In this document: positions 18,062-26,505 of the stretch, piece after piece
Layout of the letters: each line of letters opens with the position of its first letter
Numbering within the stretch: position 1 is the first letter of the stretch
DNA from: CBDFHV01 sp965247705
GTDB taxonomy: Bacteria; Pseudomonadota; Alphaproteobacteria; Rhodospirillales; CAMCUA01
NCBI GenBank assembly: GCA_965247705.1
Contig: CBDFHV010000054.1
Location: 26,216 to 90,215, forward strand
Length of the DNA stretch: 64,000 bases
Reading direction: 5' to 3'
The notes under the pieces: model-generated
Databases searched by the model: none
What the model was told of the DNA's origin: nothing
The model's input: the letters and a program-made list of their open reading frames with translations, nothing else
Position numbers and translations under genes: made by a program

Positions 18062-18085
18062 ATACAAACTTTATTTTGTTTGCAT
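18062..18085. promoter_or_regulatory. Palindrome between hyuA and the GntR gene, candidate operator
   Basis: ATACAAAC (18062-18069) and GTTTGCAT (18078-18085) form an inverted repeat matching at 7 of 8 positions around an 8-base AT-rich spacer. It lies in the 168-base gap between the divergent hyuA and GntR-family genes. Position and symmetry suit a GntR/FCD repressor operator; binding is an inference. Confidence 0.5.
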
Positions 18086-18184
18086 AAAATCTGCAATGCG
18101 GCGGCGGTTGATTTGTCGGAACATCCGTGCGAGAGGAGGAGGCTTCGCCCCACCGCGAAGTCGTCCGAAAGGACCGTTCCGCCC

Positions 18185-18937
18185 ATGTCCAGGTCCCCAT
18201 CGCCCCAGGCCAAGACATCCCTCGTGGATGCCGCCACCGAACGCATTCGCGACAAAATTCTCGACCTTTCCCTGCCGCCGGGCCAAGCCATCAACAGCGC
18301 CTGGTTGGTGAAACACCTGAAACTGAGCCGGACGCCGATCCGCGAGGCCCTCAACCGGCTCGCCGCCGAGGGCTTGATCCGTTTCGAGGCCAACCACGGG
18401 GTCTTCGTCCATCCCCTGGACGTCAACGAGATCACCCAGCTTATGGAGGTCTACGGGATCGCGGAGCGCATCTCCGCCCATTTCTGCGATTTCAACGACC
18501 GGGGGCTGTTGAAGGAAGTGGCCGACATGCAGGCCCGCCAACAGCAATCGGTTGCCGCCCACCGCTACCTGGACGCCAGCCACTGGAACGCCCGATTCCG
18601 AAGCCGTATCGCCGAGTCCTCGGGTAACCATCACCTGATCGAGTTCTACCGCCGCACGGTCAACCATACCCGCCGCCTGAGCTGCCTGATCTATTCGATG
18701 GAGGCCCGGGATCCGGACTACTACGCGGCGCAGATCCGCATGCTCGAGGGCCTGCATCAAGACATCGAACACGCCATCTCCCGTCGCGACCGGGCACGGC
18801 TGGTCGACGTCTTGACCCACCAGACCGAGGTTTTTCGAGGCCGTATCGCCTGGGTATTCCGTCACGGCCGGGACAATGGATTTCCCATTGCGGTGCCGCT
18901 ATCGGAAAACGTGAACGCAACCCCGAAGGAGGAATGA
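18185..18937 (+). CDS. GntR-family (FCD type) transcriptional regulator
   Basis: The 250-residue regulator has the GntR winged helix-turn-helix (LSRTPIREALNRLAAEGLI, about residues 42-60, then NHGVFVHPL) and an all-helical FCD ligand domain. That domain shows the metal-binding pattern N..FR, with histidines at HHLIEFY and LHQDIEHAISRRD. It faces away from hyuA and is followed four bases later by the dehydrogenase gene. It most likely controls both divergent operons in response to a small carboxylate-like metabolite. Confidence 0.9.
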   Translation: MSRSPSPQAKTSLVDAATERIRDKILDLSLPPGQAINSAWLVKHLKLSRTPIREALNRLAAEGLIRFEANHGVFVHPLDVNEITQLMEVYGIAERISAHFCDFNDRGLLKEVADMQARQQQSVAAHRYLDASHWNARFRSRIAESSGNHHLIEFYRRTVNHTRRLSCLIYSMEARDPDYYAAQIRMLEGLHQDIEHAISRRDRARLVDVLTHQTEVFRGRIAWVFRHGRDNGFPIAVPLSENVNATPKEE

Positions 18938-18941
18938 ATCC

Positions 18942-19952
18942 ATGCCCGTTACCATGACCCTCGACGACGCCCACGCCCTGGTCCGCGACGTCCTGACGGC
19001 CGCCGGCGCCAGCGCGACCAACGCCGGCCACGTTGCCGACAACATCCTGGCCGCCGAGGCGGCCGGCGTGACATCCCACGGGCTCAACTGGGTGGCGCCG
19101 TTCGCCGATCACGTGGCCCATGGCAAGGTGGACGGCCGCGCCGAGCCCTCTGTGACCCAGGTCTCGCCGGCGGGGTTGGTGGTGGACGCGCGCAAGGGTT
19201 TCGCCCAGGCGGCTATTCCCACGGGCCTGGATCGGCTGATTCCCCTGGCCCGGGAGACCGGGATCGCCGCCATGGCGGTGACCAACTCGGGAAACTGCTT
19301 GCTGGTGGGCGACTACATCGGGCGGGTGGCGGCCCAAGGCCTGGTTGCCTTCGCCTATGTAAACTCGCCCAAGGCCATGGCTGCCTGGGGCGGCTCCAAG
19401 GCGGTCCTCGGGACCAATCCCATGGCATTCGGCTGCCCGCGCAAGGACGGCCCGCCGATGGTGCTGGATCTTTCTTCCAGCAAGGTGGCGCGCAGCGAGA
19501 TCCGCCTCGCCATGCAGGAGGTTCACGAGATCCCGCTCGGCTGGGCCCAGGACAAGGATGGCAAGCCCACCACCGATCCCAAGGCCGCCTGGGAGGGCTC
19601 GATGCTCCCCTTCGGCGACTACAAGGGCTATGGCATCGCGCTGATGATCAACCTCATGGCCGGCGCCATGACCGGCGCCCTGTTCAGCCACGAGGCCGCA
19701 GGCTACCTGGGCGACGATATGACGCCGCCGGGCACCGGTCAGTTCTTCATCGCCTTCCGGCCGGAGCCCTTCGGCGGCCCCGGCGTCCTCGACCGGATCG
19801 AGCAGCTTTTCCAAACCATCCTGTCGGAGGAGGGCGTACAGCTTCCCGGCGACAAGCGGCTCGCCAACCGGGCACGGACCGAAAAGGACGGCATTCAGGT
19901 GGCGGACGCCATCCATGGGGAGCTCCTGAAGCGGGCGGGCCGGGCGTCGTGA
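18942..19952 (+). CDS. Malate/L-lactate dehydrogenase-family (Ldh2) oxidoreductase
   Basis: The 336-residue product is of the Ldh2/MDH2 family, NAD(P)-dependent 2-hydroxy- or ureidoglycolate-type dehydrogenases. Signatures are AGVTSHGLN with the substrate histidine (about residue 46), VTNSGN, AWGGSKAVLGTNPMAFG and MLPFGDYKGYGIALMI with a lysine. It starts four bases after the regulator stop and ends overlapping the next start codon, so it is co-transcribed. The exact hydroxyacid is unknown. Confidence 0.88.
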   Translation: MPVTMTLDDAHALVRDVLTAAGASATNAGHVADNILAAEAAGVTSHGLNWVAPFADHVAHGKVDGRAEPSVTQVSPAGLVVDARKGFAQAAIPTGLDRLIPLARETGIAAMAVTNSGNCLLVGDYIGRVAAQGLVAFAYVNSPKAMAAWGGSKAVLGTNPMAFGCPRKDGPPMVLDLSSSKVARSEIRLAMQEVHEIPLGWAQDKDGKPTTDPKAAWEGSMLPFGDYKGYGIALMINLMAGAMTGALFSHEAAGYLGDDMTPPGTGQFFIAFRPEPFGGPGVLDRIEQLFQTILSEEGVQLPGDKRLANRARTEKDGIQVADAIHGELLKRAGRAS

Positions 19953-20809
19953 CCACGTGGCGGCAGGCGTTGGCGAACGAGACGCCCCTTATTCTGCCGG
20001 TCGCCCACGACGCCCTGACGGCGCGACTGATCGCCCAGGCCGGGTTCTCCGCCTTTGCCGTCGGCGGCTTCGCCGTGGCCGGATGCCGCCATGGCCTGCC
20101 CGACGTGGGCTTGATGAGCTTCGGCGAGATGCGGGACGGCATGGCCCCCATCCTGGAGACATCGACCCTGCCGGTCCTGGTGGACGCGGACGACGGCTAT
20201 GGGGACGTGAAGAATGTGGCCCGAACGGTCCGCGCCTACGAAACCATGGGGGCCGCGGCCTTGCTGCTGGAGGATCAGGTCAGCCCCAAGCGTTGCGGCC
20301 ATATGGCGGGCAAATCGGTGATTCCCCCCGACGCCATGGAAGCTAAGATCCGGGCCGCGGTCGACGCCCGCCGCAACGCGGACACCTTTCTGATCGCGCG
20401 AACCGACGCGCGCGCGGTGCACGGCCTTGACGACGCCTTGGAGCGAGCCCGCCGCTACCTGGCGGCCGGCGCCGACGGCCTGTTCGTCGAGGCGCCGGAA
20501 TCGGAAGCGGAGCTGGCCACCGTGGGGTCCGCCTTTCCCGGCGTCCCCCAGCTCGCCAACATGCTGGAGGACGGCCGCACGCCCCCGATGGCGCCGGATC
20601 GCCTCGCTGAACTGGGCTTCGCCATGGTGGCCTATCCGGTCACCCTTCTGTTCCGCATGGTGCGGGCGGCGGAGGATGCCTTGAAGGCCTTGCGCCGGGG
20701 CGAACTCGCGTCGCCGGAGGACCGGATCGGCTTCGGCCGGTTCCAGGAGATCGTCGGCTTGCCGGACTGGTCGGCCCTGGAGGACGCCACAGAGACCGAT
20801 GGAACTTGA
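19949..20809 (+). CDS. Isocitrate lyase / PEP mutase-family lyase
   Basis: The 286-residue TIM-barrel protein carries PVLVDADDGYGDVKNVARTV, LLEDQVSPKRCGHM and IARTDARAVHG, the metal and substrate loops of the 2-methylisocitrate lyase / oxaloacetate decarboxylase-like group. The second loop has KRCGH, which places it among C-C lyases or hydrolases rather than the true PEP mutases. It begins with GTG overlapping the previous stop as GTGA. It may cleave or decarboxylate the oxo-acid made by the preceding dehydrogenase. Confidence 0.85.
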   Translation: MTTWRQALANETPLILPVAHDALTARLIAQAGFSAFAVGGFAVAGCRHGLPDVGLMSFGEMRDGMAPILETSTLPVLVDADDGYGDVKNVARTVRAYETMGAAALLLEDQVSPKRCGHMAGKSVIPPDAMEAKIRAAVDARRNADTFLIARTDARAVHGLDDALERARRYLAAGADGLFVEAPESEAELATVGSAFPGVPQLANMLEDGRTPPMAPDRLAELGFAMVAYPVTLLFRMVRAAEDALKALRRGELASPEDRIGFGRFQEIVGLPDWSALEDATETDGT

Positions 20810-20841
20810 GGCTATACGGGACCGCGCTATACCCCGCCGCC

Positions 20842-22035
20842 CTATCCCAGCAGCCCCCGCGCGGCAAGCGACCGCATGAGCGCGCCGATGCCTCCTTCCC
20901 ACGGGGGCAGGTCGCAACTCAGTCGGACCGTGTTGCGCAGGGTGCCCAGGGGATCGGCGGCGATCTCGACCACGTCCCCCACATGGTGGGTGAAGCCCTG
21001 TCCCGGCGCCCCCCGGTCCTGAGTGGGCGCGAACATTGTGCCGGTGAAGAGGACGAAGCCGTCCGGATACTGATGGTTCTCGTTGGCGGTCTGGGCGATC
21101 AGGTCGAGCACGTCGCGGCTGATCTCGGACATGGCGCTACCATCGGTGAGTTCGAAGCCGTCCTCGCCGGAGACCCTCAGGCGCACCGCGCAATTTCGAA
21201 CGTCGTCGACGCCGAAGGTGTCATCCAGCAGACGGATGAAGGGGCCGACGGCGCAGGAGCCGTTGTTGTCCTTGGCCTTGCTGAGGAGCAGGGCGCTGCG
21301 GCCCTCGAAATCCCGCAAGTTGACGTCGTTGCCCAGGGTGGCTCCGACCAGTTGGCCAGCGGCGCTCGCCACCAGAACCACCTCCGGCTCCGGGTTGTTC
21401 CAGGTGGACTTGGGATGAATGCCGACCCCGGCCCCGAAGCCGACACTGGCCAGCACCGGGCATTTGGTGAACACCTCCGCGTCGGGGCCGATGCCCACTT
21501 CCAGGTATTGGGACCATAGCCCCTGCGCCACCAGGGTTTCCTTGAGACGGTCGGCTTCGGGGGAGCCGGGCTTCACCGTCGCCACGTCGCCGCCAATGTC
21601 TGCGGTAAGCTGGCTGCGGATGTCGTCGGCCCGGGTCGGGTCGCCCTTGGCCCGCTCCTCGATCACCCGTTCGAGCAGACTGCGGGCAAAGGTGACGCCG
21701 GCCGCCTTGACGACCTGCAGATCGATGGGCGCCAGAAGGTAGGGACGCCCGGGATCGGGCGCCTCGGCCAGGGAATTCTCCAGCACATCTTTCAGGGCGC
21801 CGACATGCCGGACGCCTTCGGTCGCCCGCGCCACGGCCAGGGGGTCGTTCGCGTTGCACAAGGCGGAACATGTCGCCGTCACTCGGGTGATGTCGTGGAC
21901 GCCGTCGTCGCGAAACGACACCACGGCGGGGCCGCCCGGCATGCCATCGGTCGCCGGCACCCAGGCCCGGCCAATCAGGGTGCCGGCGTATCCGTCCTTG
22001 GGCAGAAAGGCCCGTTCCACTTCACCGGCTATCAT
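20842..22035 (-). CDS. Fumarylacetoacetate hydrolase-family protein
   Basis: The 397-residue product has a C-terminal FAH fold: VGFGAGVGIHPKSTWNNPEPEVVL (metal-binding acidic residues), LGNDVNLRDFEGRSALLLSKAKDNNGSC and FTGTMFAP. The N-terminal 130 residues are longer than in simple FAH enzymes and resemble the 2-keto-3-deoxy-sugar-acid dehydratase group. It is six bases downstream of the SMP-30 gene in the same operon and convergent with the lyase gene. Confidence 0.85.
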   Translation of the reverse strand: MIAGEVERAFLPKDGYAGTLIGRAWVPATDGMPGGPAVVSFRDDGVHDITRVTATCSALCNANDPLAVARATEGVRHVGALKDVLENSLAEAPDPGRPYLLAPIDLQVVKAAGVTFARSLLERVIEERAKGDPTRADDIRSQLTADIGGDVATVKPGSPEADRLKETLVAQGLWSQYLEVGIGPDAEVFTKCPVLASVGFGAGVGIHPKSTWNNPEPEVVLVASAAGQLVGATLGNDVNLRDFEGRSALLLSKAKDNNGSCAVGPFIRLLDDTFGVDDVRNCAVRLRVSGEDGFELTDGSAMSEISRDVLDLIAQTANENHQYPDGFVLFTGTMFAPTQDRGAPGQGFTHHVGDVVEIAADPLGTLRNTVRLSCDLPPWEGGIGALMRSLAARGLLG

Positions 22036-22041
22036 TGGGCC

Positions 22042-22920
22042 CTATCCATCGAATTCGTCGGCCGGCAGTCCACGCACCCCGGGGCGAACGGCGAACAGGC
22101 CGCCGGCCAGGGGCTCGCGCTCCAGGGCCGCGGCGTCGAGCCGCTGCCGGGCCGAGGTGATGTATAGGATGTCCATGTTCTCCCCCCCGAAGGCGCAGCT
22201 GGTGACGCTCGACACGGGCAGCCGGATCACCCGGTCGACTTTGCCGTCCGGGGCGAACCGGGTGACCCGATAGCCACCGTAGTGGGCGACCCACAGGCAG
22301 CCGTCGGCGTCAGTGGTCATGCCGTCGGGCTTGCCGTCCTCCTTGGGGATTTCCAGGTGGATGGACCGCTCGCCCAGTGTTCCGTCGTCATGCAGCGGGA
22401 ACCGGTAGATCGAGCTGCGGCGGGTATCGGTGTGGTACATGGTCTTGCCGTCGGGGGAGAAGGCAGGGCCGTTGGTGATGGTGTAGCCATCGGCCATGGG
22501 GCGCCAGCTTCCGTCCGGGTCCAACCGATAGAGGACGCCGATGGGTGGATCTCCCGCCTTATGCATGGTGCCGGCCCAGAAGCGCCCGGCCAGATCGCAC
22601 TTGCCGTCGTTGAAGCGGGTGTCCGGGCGGTCGGCCTCGGGGCCGCCCAGGGATTCGATCTCGGTCGGATTATCACCCAGAAAGACCAGTCCGCTCTTCA
22701 TGCCGGCGACGAAGCCTCCCGACCGGCGGCGGGCCATACAGCCGATGGATTCTGGCATTTGCCAAGAAGTCCGTTCACCCGACTCCACGTGCAGCCGATG
22801 CACCCCGTGACCAAGGACGTCCAACCAGTAGAGCGCCTCCTCGTCGGCCACCCACAACGGACCCTCGCCCAATTGGGCCTTCGCGTCCCAAATGCATTCG
22901 ACCCCGGACACGGCGTTCAC
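22042..22920 (-). CDS. SMP-30/gluconolactonase-family protein
   Basis: The 292-residue six-bladed propeller contains AQLGEGPLWV with the metal glutamate near residue 18, RFNDGKCDLAGRFWAGTM, YTITNGPAFSPDGKTMYHTDT and GKPDGMTTDADGCLWVAHY, all typical of calcium- or zinc-dependent lactonases. It begins with GTG that overlaps the end of the amidohydrolase gene upstream. In this operon it probably hydrolyses a sugar-acid-like lactone upstream of the FAH-family enzyme. Confidence 0.88.
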   Translation of the reverse strand: MNAVSGVECIWDAKAQLGEGPLWVADEEALYWLDVLGHGVHRLHVESGERTSWQMPESIGCMARRRSGGFVAGMKSGLVFLGDNPTEIESLGGPEADRPDTRFNDGKCDLAGRFWAGTMHKAGDPPIGVLYRLDPDGSWRPMADGYTITNGPAFSPDGKTMYHTDTRRSSIYRFPLHDDGTLGERSIHLEIPKEDGKPDGMTTDADGCLWVAHYGGYRVTRFAPDGKVDRVIRLPVSSVTSCAFGGENMDILYITSARQRLDAAALEREPLAGGLFAVRPGVRGLPADEFDG

Positions 22921-23783
22921 CGGCGCGCCTGGGAGCGGGCGTAGTCCGCGATCACCCGGGCCAGCTTGCCCATGTTGGCCTGGGTCTCGGCGAGCCGGTC
23001 GTTGGGCTCCAGAGTCGTCTCGTCCATGTACATGTCCTTGCGGATCTCCAGCATCATGCTGTGGCGGCCGCCCGCCGGGTCCGCGTAGGCGCGGATCAGG
23101 TGCTCGCCCTTGTTGAAGCCGTCCACCTCCACCTGATAGCCGTAACTCTTCAGGGCCTCGCGGACGATGTTCGTATACTCCGGCGAGCAGGTGGTGCCAT
23201 CGAGGGTGCCGATCTCCATCTCCGGGCGCAGGGTGCCTTCGCCTTCGGGCGAGTTGGGCGTCGCCCGGGTGCGATTGGCGTGGCAGTTGAAGTGATAGAC
23301 CACCCCATGGCTGTCATGCAGGCGGTCGATGGTGTTGGCCAGGTCGTCCTGGTAGGGACGCCAATAGGTCTCGATCCTGTGCTCGACCTCCGCCACCGAC
23401 AGCTTGCGGTCGTAGAGCTTCAGGTCCGGCGGGCCCTTGCTCCAGATCAGGCCGTTGCCGCGACTGCCCCGCTCGCCCACCTTGATCGGATGGGGCCACG
23501 GCGCGTCCAGCATGCGCTGATCGATATCCTGTTCGGACCGGTTGGGATCCACGTAACCGCGGTGATAGAGGGCTTCCAGCAGCACCGCCCCGGCCGCGGG
23601 CACGTCCTTGAACACCTGATGGATGTAATTGTCGACCCCGGAGCCGCGCAGGGTCTGGGCGTCGGGGAGACAGTTCCAGTCGTCGGGGATGTAAAGACCG
23701 CTGTGCGGCGAATCGAACACCGCCGGGGCCTCGGGCCCCTCGGCCGGATGATGGATCATGACGTTCTCGATGACCCGCGTCAT
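22917..23783 (-). CDS. N-formylglutamate amidohydrolase-family protein
   Basis: The 288-residue zinc hydrolase shows FDSPHSGLYIPDDW (metal histidine region), VYHFNCHANRTRATPNS and RHSMMLEIRKDMYMDE, the signatures of the HutG-like deformylase family. It is the first gene of a three-gene minus-strand operon with the SMP-30 and FAH-family genes. It may remove an N-formyl or related acyl group; histidine breakdown is not supported because no other hut gene is nearby. Confidence 0.88.
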   Translation of the reverse strand: MTRVIENVMIHHPAEGPEAPAVFDSPHSGLYIPDDWNCLPDAQTLRGSGVDNYIHQVFKDVPAAGAVLLEALYHRGYVDPNRSEQDIDQRMLDAPWPHPIKVGERGSRGNGLIWSKGPPDLKLYDRKLSVAEVEHRIETYWRPYQDDLANTIDRLHDSHGVVYHFNCHANRTRATPNSPEGEGTLRPEMEIGTLDGTTCSPEYTNIVREALKSYGYQVEVDGFNKGEHLIRAYADPAGGRHSMMLEIRKDMYMDETTLEPNDRLAETQANMGKLARVIADYARSQARR

Positions 23784-23938
23784 GGACGCTCTCCCTCGTT
23801 CTTATGCGGCGGCATCCCGACCATCCATCGTTTTGCCTGCCCGTGCAACCGGACACCCCGCCCCCGGACCTTTGACTTGGTAGACTGGGACCTTCTACGG
23901 TTTCGTTCCGCGCGCGGCGAACCCTGGAGACCCACCCC

Positions 23939-25948
23939 ATGCGACTGGACCCCGTTCTGCTGGAAATCATGAGCAACAAGGTTACGGCGGCCGCCGACGA
24001 GATGTACGTCACCTTGCAGCGGGCCTCCCGATCCAACTACGTCAAGGAGGCGGCGGACTTCGCCACCGCCATCCTGGACGCGGACGGCAACCTGTTCGCC
24101 CATCCGCCGTCGGCGACGTTCAACTTCCTGATCGATACCAACTACGCCGATACGGCCAAGGCGATCGCCGACCTGGAGCCGGGGGATGTCGTGTTCACCA
24201 ACGACCCCTATTTCTCCAACGCCATGTCCACCCACCTGCCCGACCTGCACATGATCATGCCCTACTTTCACGAGGGCCGAATCGTCGCCTATGGCTGGTG
24301 CTTCGTGCATTGCACGGACGTCGGCGGGGCGGTGCCGTCGAGCATCGCCCCGTCCCTGAGCGAGATCTTCCAGGAAGGCATCCGCTTTCCCCCCTTGAAG
24401 GCGCTCTGCCGGGGCGAATGGAACGAGGATTTCCTGGCCCTATTCATGGCCAACAACCGGGCGCCCGACATCAACATGGGCGACATGAAGGCCATGCTGG
24501 GCGCACTCAACGTGGGCGCCAAGCGGGTTGCCGAGCTGATCGAGCAGTACGGCGAGCAGAGCTTCCTCGACGGAGCCACGGACCTCCAGGACTACGCCGC
24601 CGACAAGGCCCGCGAGGTCCTGCGCAAAATTCCCGACGGCACTTACGAGTTCTGGGATTTCATGGACGACGACTACGCCACCGCCATCCCGCTACGGGTG
24701 CGGGTCAAACTTGTGGTGAAGGACGGCGCCCTGCACGTGGACCTGACCGGGACCGATCCACAGGTGAAGTCCGCCTACAACGTGCCCACCAATGGCCAAC
24801 GGAACTATTGGATCACCTTCCGCCTCAGTTCCTTCCTCACCACCTACGATCATTTGATGCCCCGTAACACGGGCATGTACCGCTCCATCAGCGTCACCAA
24901 CCCGACCGGGACGGTGATGAACGCCGAGTTCCCCGACGCCTGCGGCATCCGCGCCGCGCCGGCGCGCCGCCTGGCCGACGCCATCACCGGCGCCTTGCTC
25001 AAGGCCGATGAGGACCTGCTGCCGGTGCCTTCCGGCGGCACCAGCACGCCCTTCGCCCTGGCCGAGTTCACGCCCGCCACGGGCCAGCGGATCGTCCACG
25101 TCATCCAGCCGACTCGCGGCGGCATGGGGGCCTTGAAGGGCCAGGACGGTGTGGATGGCCGCGACAACTCCATGAACAACATGAAGAATCACCCCTTGGA
25201 GACGGTGGAGGCGGAGGCCGGGGTGATCGTGCACACCTACGACATCTGGCCCGATAGCGGCGGCCCCGGCCAGTGGCGCGGCGGCGTCGGCCAGGTAATC
25301 GCGTGCGAGATCCTGCGCGACGGCGGCGTAATCCTGGCCCGGGGCATGGAGCGCCTTCGCTTCCCTTCCTACGGGGTGGCCGGTGGCAAGCCGGGCGCCC
25401 CCATGCGCGCGATCCTCAACCGTGGCCGAGCGGACGAGCGGGAACTCAGCAAGATCGACACCTTGGCCGTCAACAAAGGCGACACGGTCACGTTCATCAT
25501 GCCCGGCGGCGCCGGCTACGGGGATGCCTTCCTGCGAGCGCCGGAAAAAGTACTGGCCGACGTGGAGCGGGGCTTCGTCACCACGGAGTCCGCCGAGCAG
25601 GACTATGGCGTGGTGGTGTGTGACGGCGCGGTGGACGAGGCGGCGACGGCCCGGCTACGTCAGTCGCGGGTGCGGGAGAACGTGCGTTCCGACTTCGACT
25701 TCGGGCCCGAGCGCGAGGCCTGGGAACGGGTGTTCGACGACGATACGGTCTGCGACCTCAACCGCCGGCTCATGGCCCTGCCCAAGTCGGTGCGGTGGGA
25801 AACCCGCAAGCGCATCGTGCTGCAGACCCTGCCAGACCTGCCGAAGGCCGGCGGGACCCGCCTGGCCGACGCCATGGCGGACCCGGAAGCCCTGCGCGCC
25901 CGTTACCGGGCGGCATTGGCGGAGGAATTTGGCGAGGCGGCGGAATAA
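23939..25948 (+). CDS. Second hydantoinase B/oxoprolinase-family protein, without a HyuA partner
   Basis: The 669-residue product is a HyuB homologue (LLEIMSNKVTAAADEMYVTL, GDVVFTNDPYFSNAMSTHLPD, DSGGPGQWRGGVGQ), about 80 residues longer than the hyuB at 14139. The extra C-terminal region (about residues 590-669) contains RWETRKRIVLQTL. It is divergent from the amidohydrolase operon and no hyuA-like gene lies beside it. It may pair with the distant HyuA or act on its own as in acetophenone carboxylase-like systems. Confidence 0.87.
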   Translation: MRLDPVLLEIMSNKVTAAADEMYVTLQRASRSNYVKEAADFATAILDADGNLFAHPPSATFNFLIDTNYADTAKAIADLEPGDVVFTNDPYFSNAMSTHLPDLHMIMPYFHEGRIVAYGWCFVHCTDVGGAVPSSIAPSLSEIFQEGIRFPPLKALCRGEWNEDFLALFMANNRAPDINMGDMKAMLGALNVGAKRVAELIEQYGEQSFLDGATDLQDYAADKAREVLRKIPDGTYEFWDFMDDDYATAIPLRVRVKLVVKDGALHVDLTGTDPQVKSAYNVPTNGQRNYWITFRLSSFLTTYDHLMPRNTGMYRSISVTNPTGTVMNAEFPDACGIRAAPARRLADAITGALLKADEDLLPVPSGGTSTPFALAEFTPATGQRIVHVIQPTRGGMGALKGQDGVDGRDNSMNNMKNHPLETVEAEAGVIVHTYDIWPDSGGPGQWRGGVGQVIACEILRDGGVILARGMERLRFPSYGVAGGKPGAPMRAILNRGRADERELSKIDTLAVNKGDTVTFIMPGGAGYGDAFLRAPEKVLADVERGFVTTESAEQDYGVVVCDGAVDEAATARLRQSRVRENVRSDFDFGPEREAWERVFDDDTVCDLNRRLMALPKSVRWETRKRIVLQTLPDLPKAGGTRLADAMADPEALRARYRAALAEEFGEAAE

Positions 25949-25998
25949 GCGCGTGGCCAGCCCGGCTCATGGTCGCACCTGTGTGATAGAATGTGCCC

Positions 25999-26274
25999 AT
26001 GGCACAGCAAAAACGCATTCATACATCCCACGACTACACCTATACCGTCGTTTTCGAGTCGGAGCCGGAGGGCGGCTATACCGTGACCTGCCCGGCCCTC
26101 GCCGGATTGGTGACATTCGGCGAAACGATTGATGAAGCACGGGAAATGGCCAAGGAAGCCATCGAGGGTTACCTTGAGGGTTTGACGTTGGCTGGGGAAG
26201 ACATCCCGCCCGGTGAGGAACACGAGCAGCATCCATTGCGCGACGAAGTGACCGTGACGCTCAAGTCGGCATGA
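25999..26274 (+). CDS. hicB: HicB-family antitoxin
   Basis: The 91-residue product has the HicB partial RNase H-like fold: TYTVVFESEPEGGYTVTCPA, GLVTFGETIDEAREMAKEAI and GYLEGL. HicB neutralises HicA and usually represses the operon. I chose the ATG at 25999; a GTG two codons earlier is possible. Its stop overlaps the hicA start (ATGA). Confidence 0.88.
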   Translation: MAQQKRIHTSHDYTYTVVFESEPEGGYTVTCPALAGLVTFGETIDEAREMAKEAIEGYLEGLTLAGEDIPPGEEHEQHPLRDEVTVTLKSA

Positions 26275-26498
26275 GCCGACTTGGCGCTCTCAAAGCGACC
26301 GAGATCATCGCCGCTTTGCTGCGGGGCGGCTTCAAAATCCACCACACGCGGGGAAGCCACTACTTTCTCCGCCATCAGGGCCGTCCTGGCCTCCAATTAA
26401 CGGTTGCCCACGATCGGCGGGAGCTCCCGCCCGGAACCGTCCGCAAGATCGTTCGTCAGGCCGGACTGACTGAGCAAGAGTTTCGCGACCTCCTCTGA
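26271..26498 (+). CDS. hicA: HicA-family toxin
   Basis: The 75-residue double-stranded-RNA-binding-like toxin carries the core TRGSHYFLRH with the catalytic histidine, followed by VAHDRRELPPGTVRKIVRQAG. HicA is an mRNA interferase that acts on translated messages. Antitoxin-first order is the less common arrangement but is well known. No mutation is visible, so the pair should be functional. Confidence 0.9.
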   Translation: MSRLGALKATEIIAALLRGGFKIHHTRGSHYFLRHQGRPGLQLTVAHDRRELPPGTVRKIVRQAGLTEQEFRDLL

Positions 26499-26505
26499 GA
26501 GCGAT

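Noticed and set aside
22917..23783. Reading the N-formylglutamate amidohydrolase gene as part of histidine degradation (hutG)
   Set aside because: No hutH, hutU, hutI or hutF gene is nearby, and the operon partners are lactonase and FAH-family enzymes.
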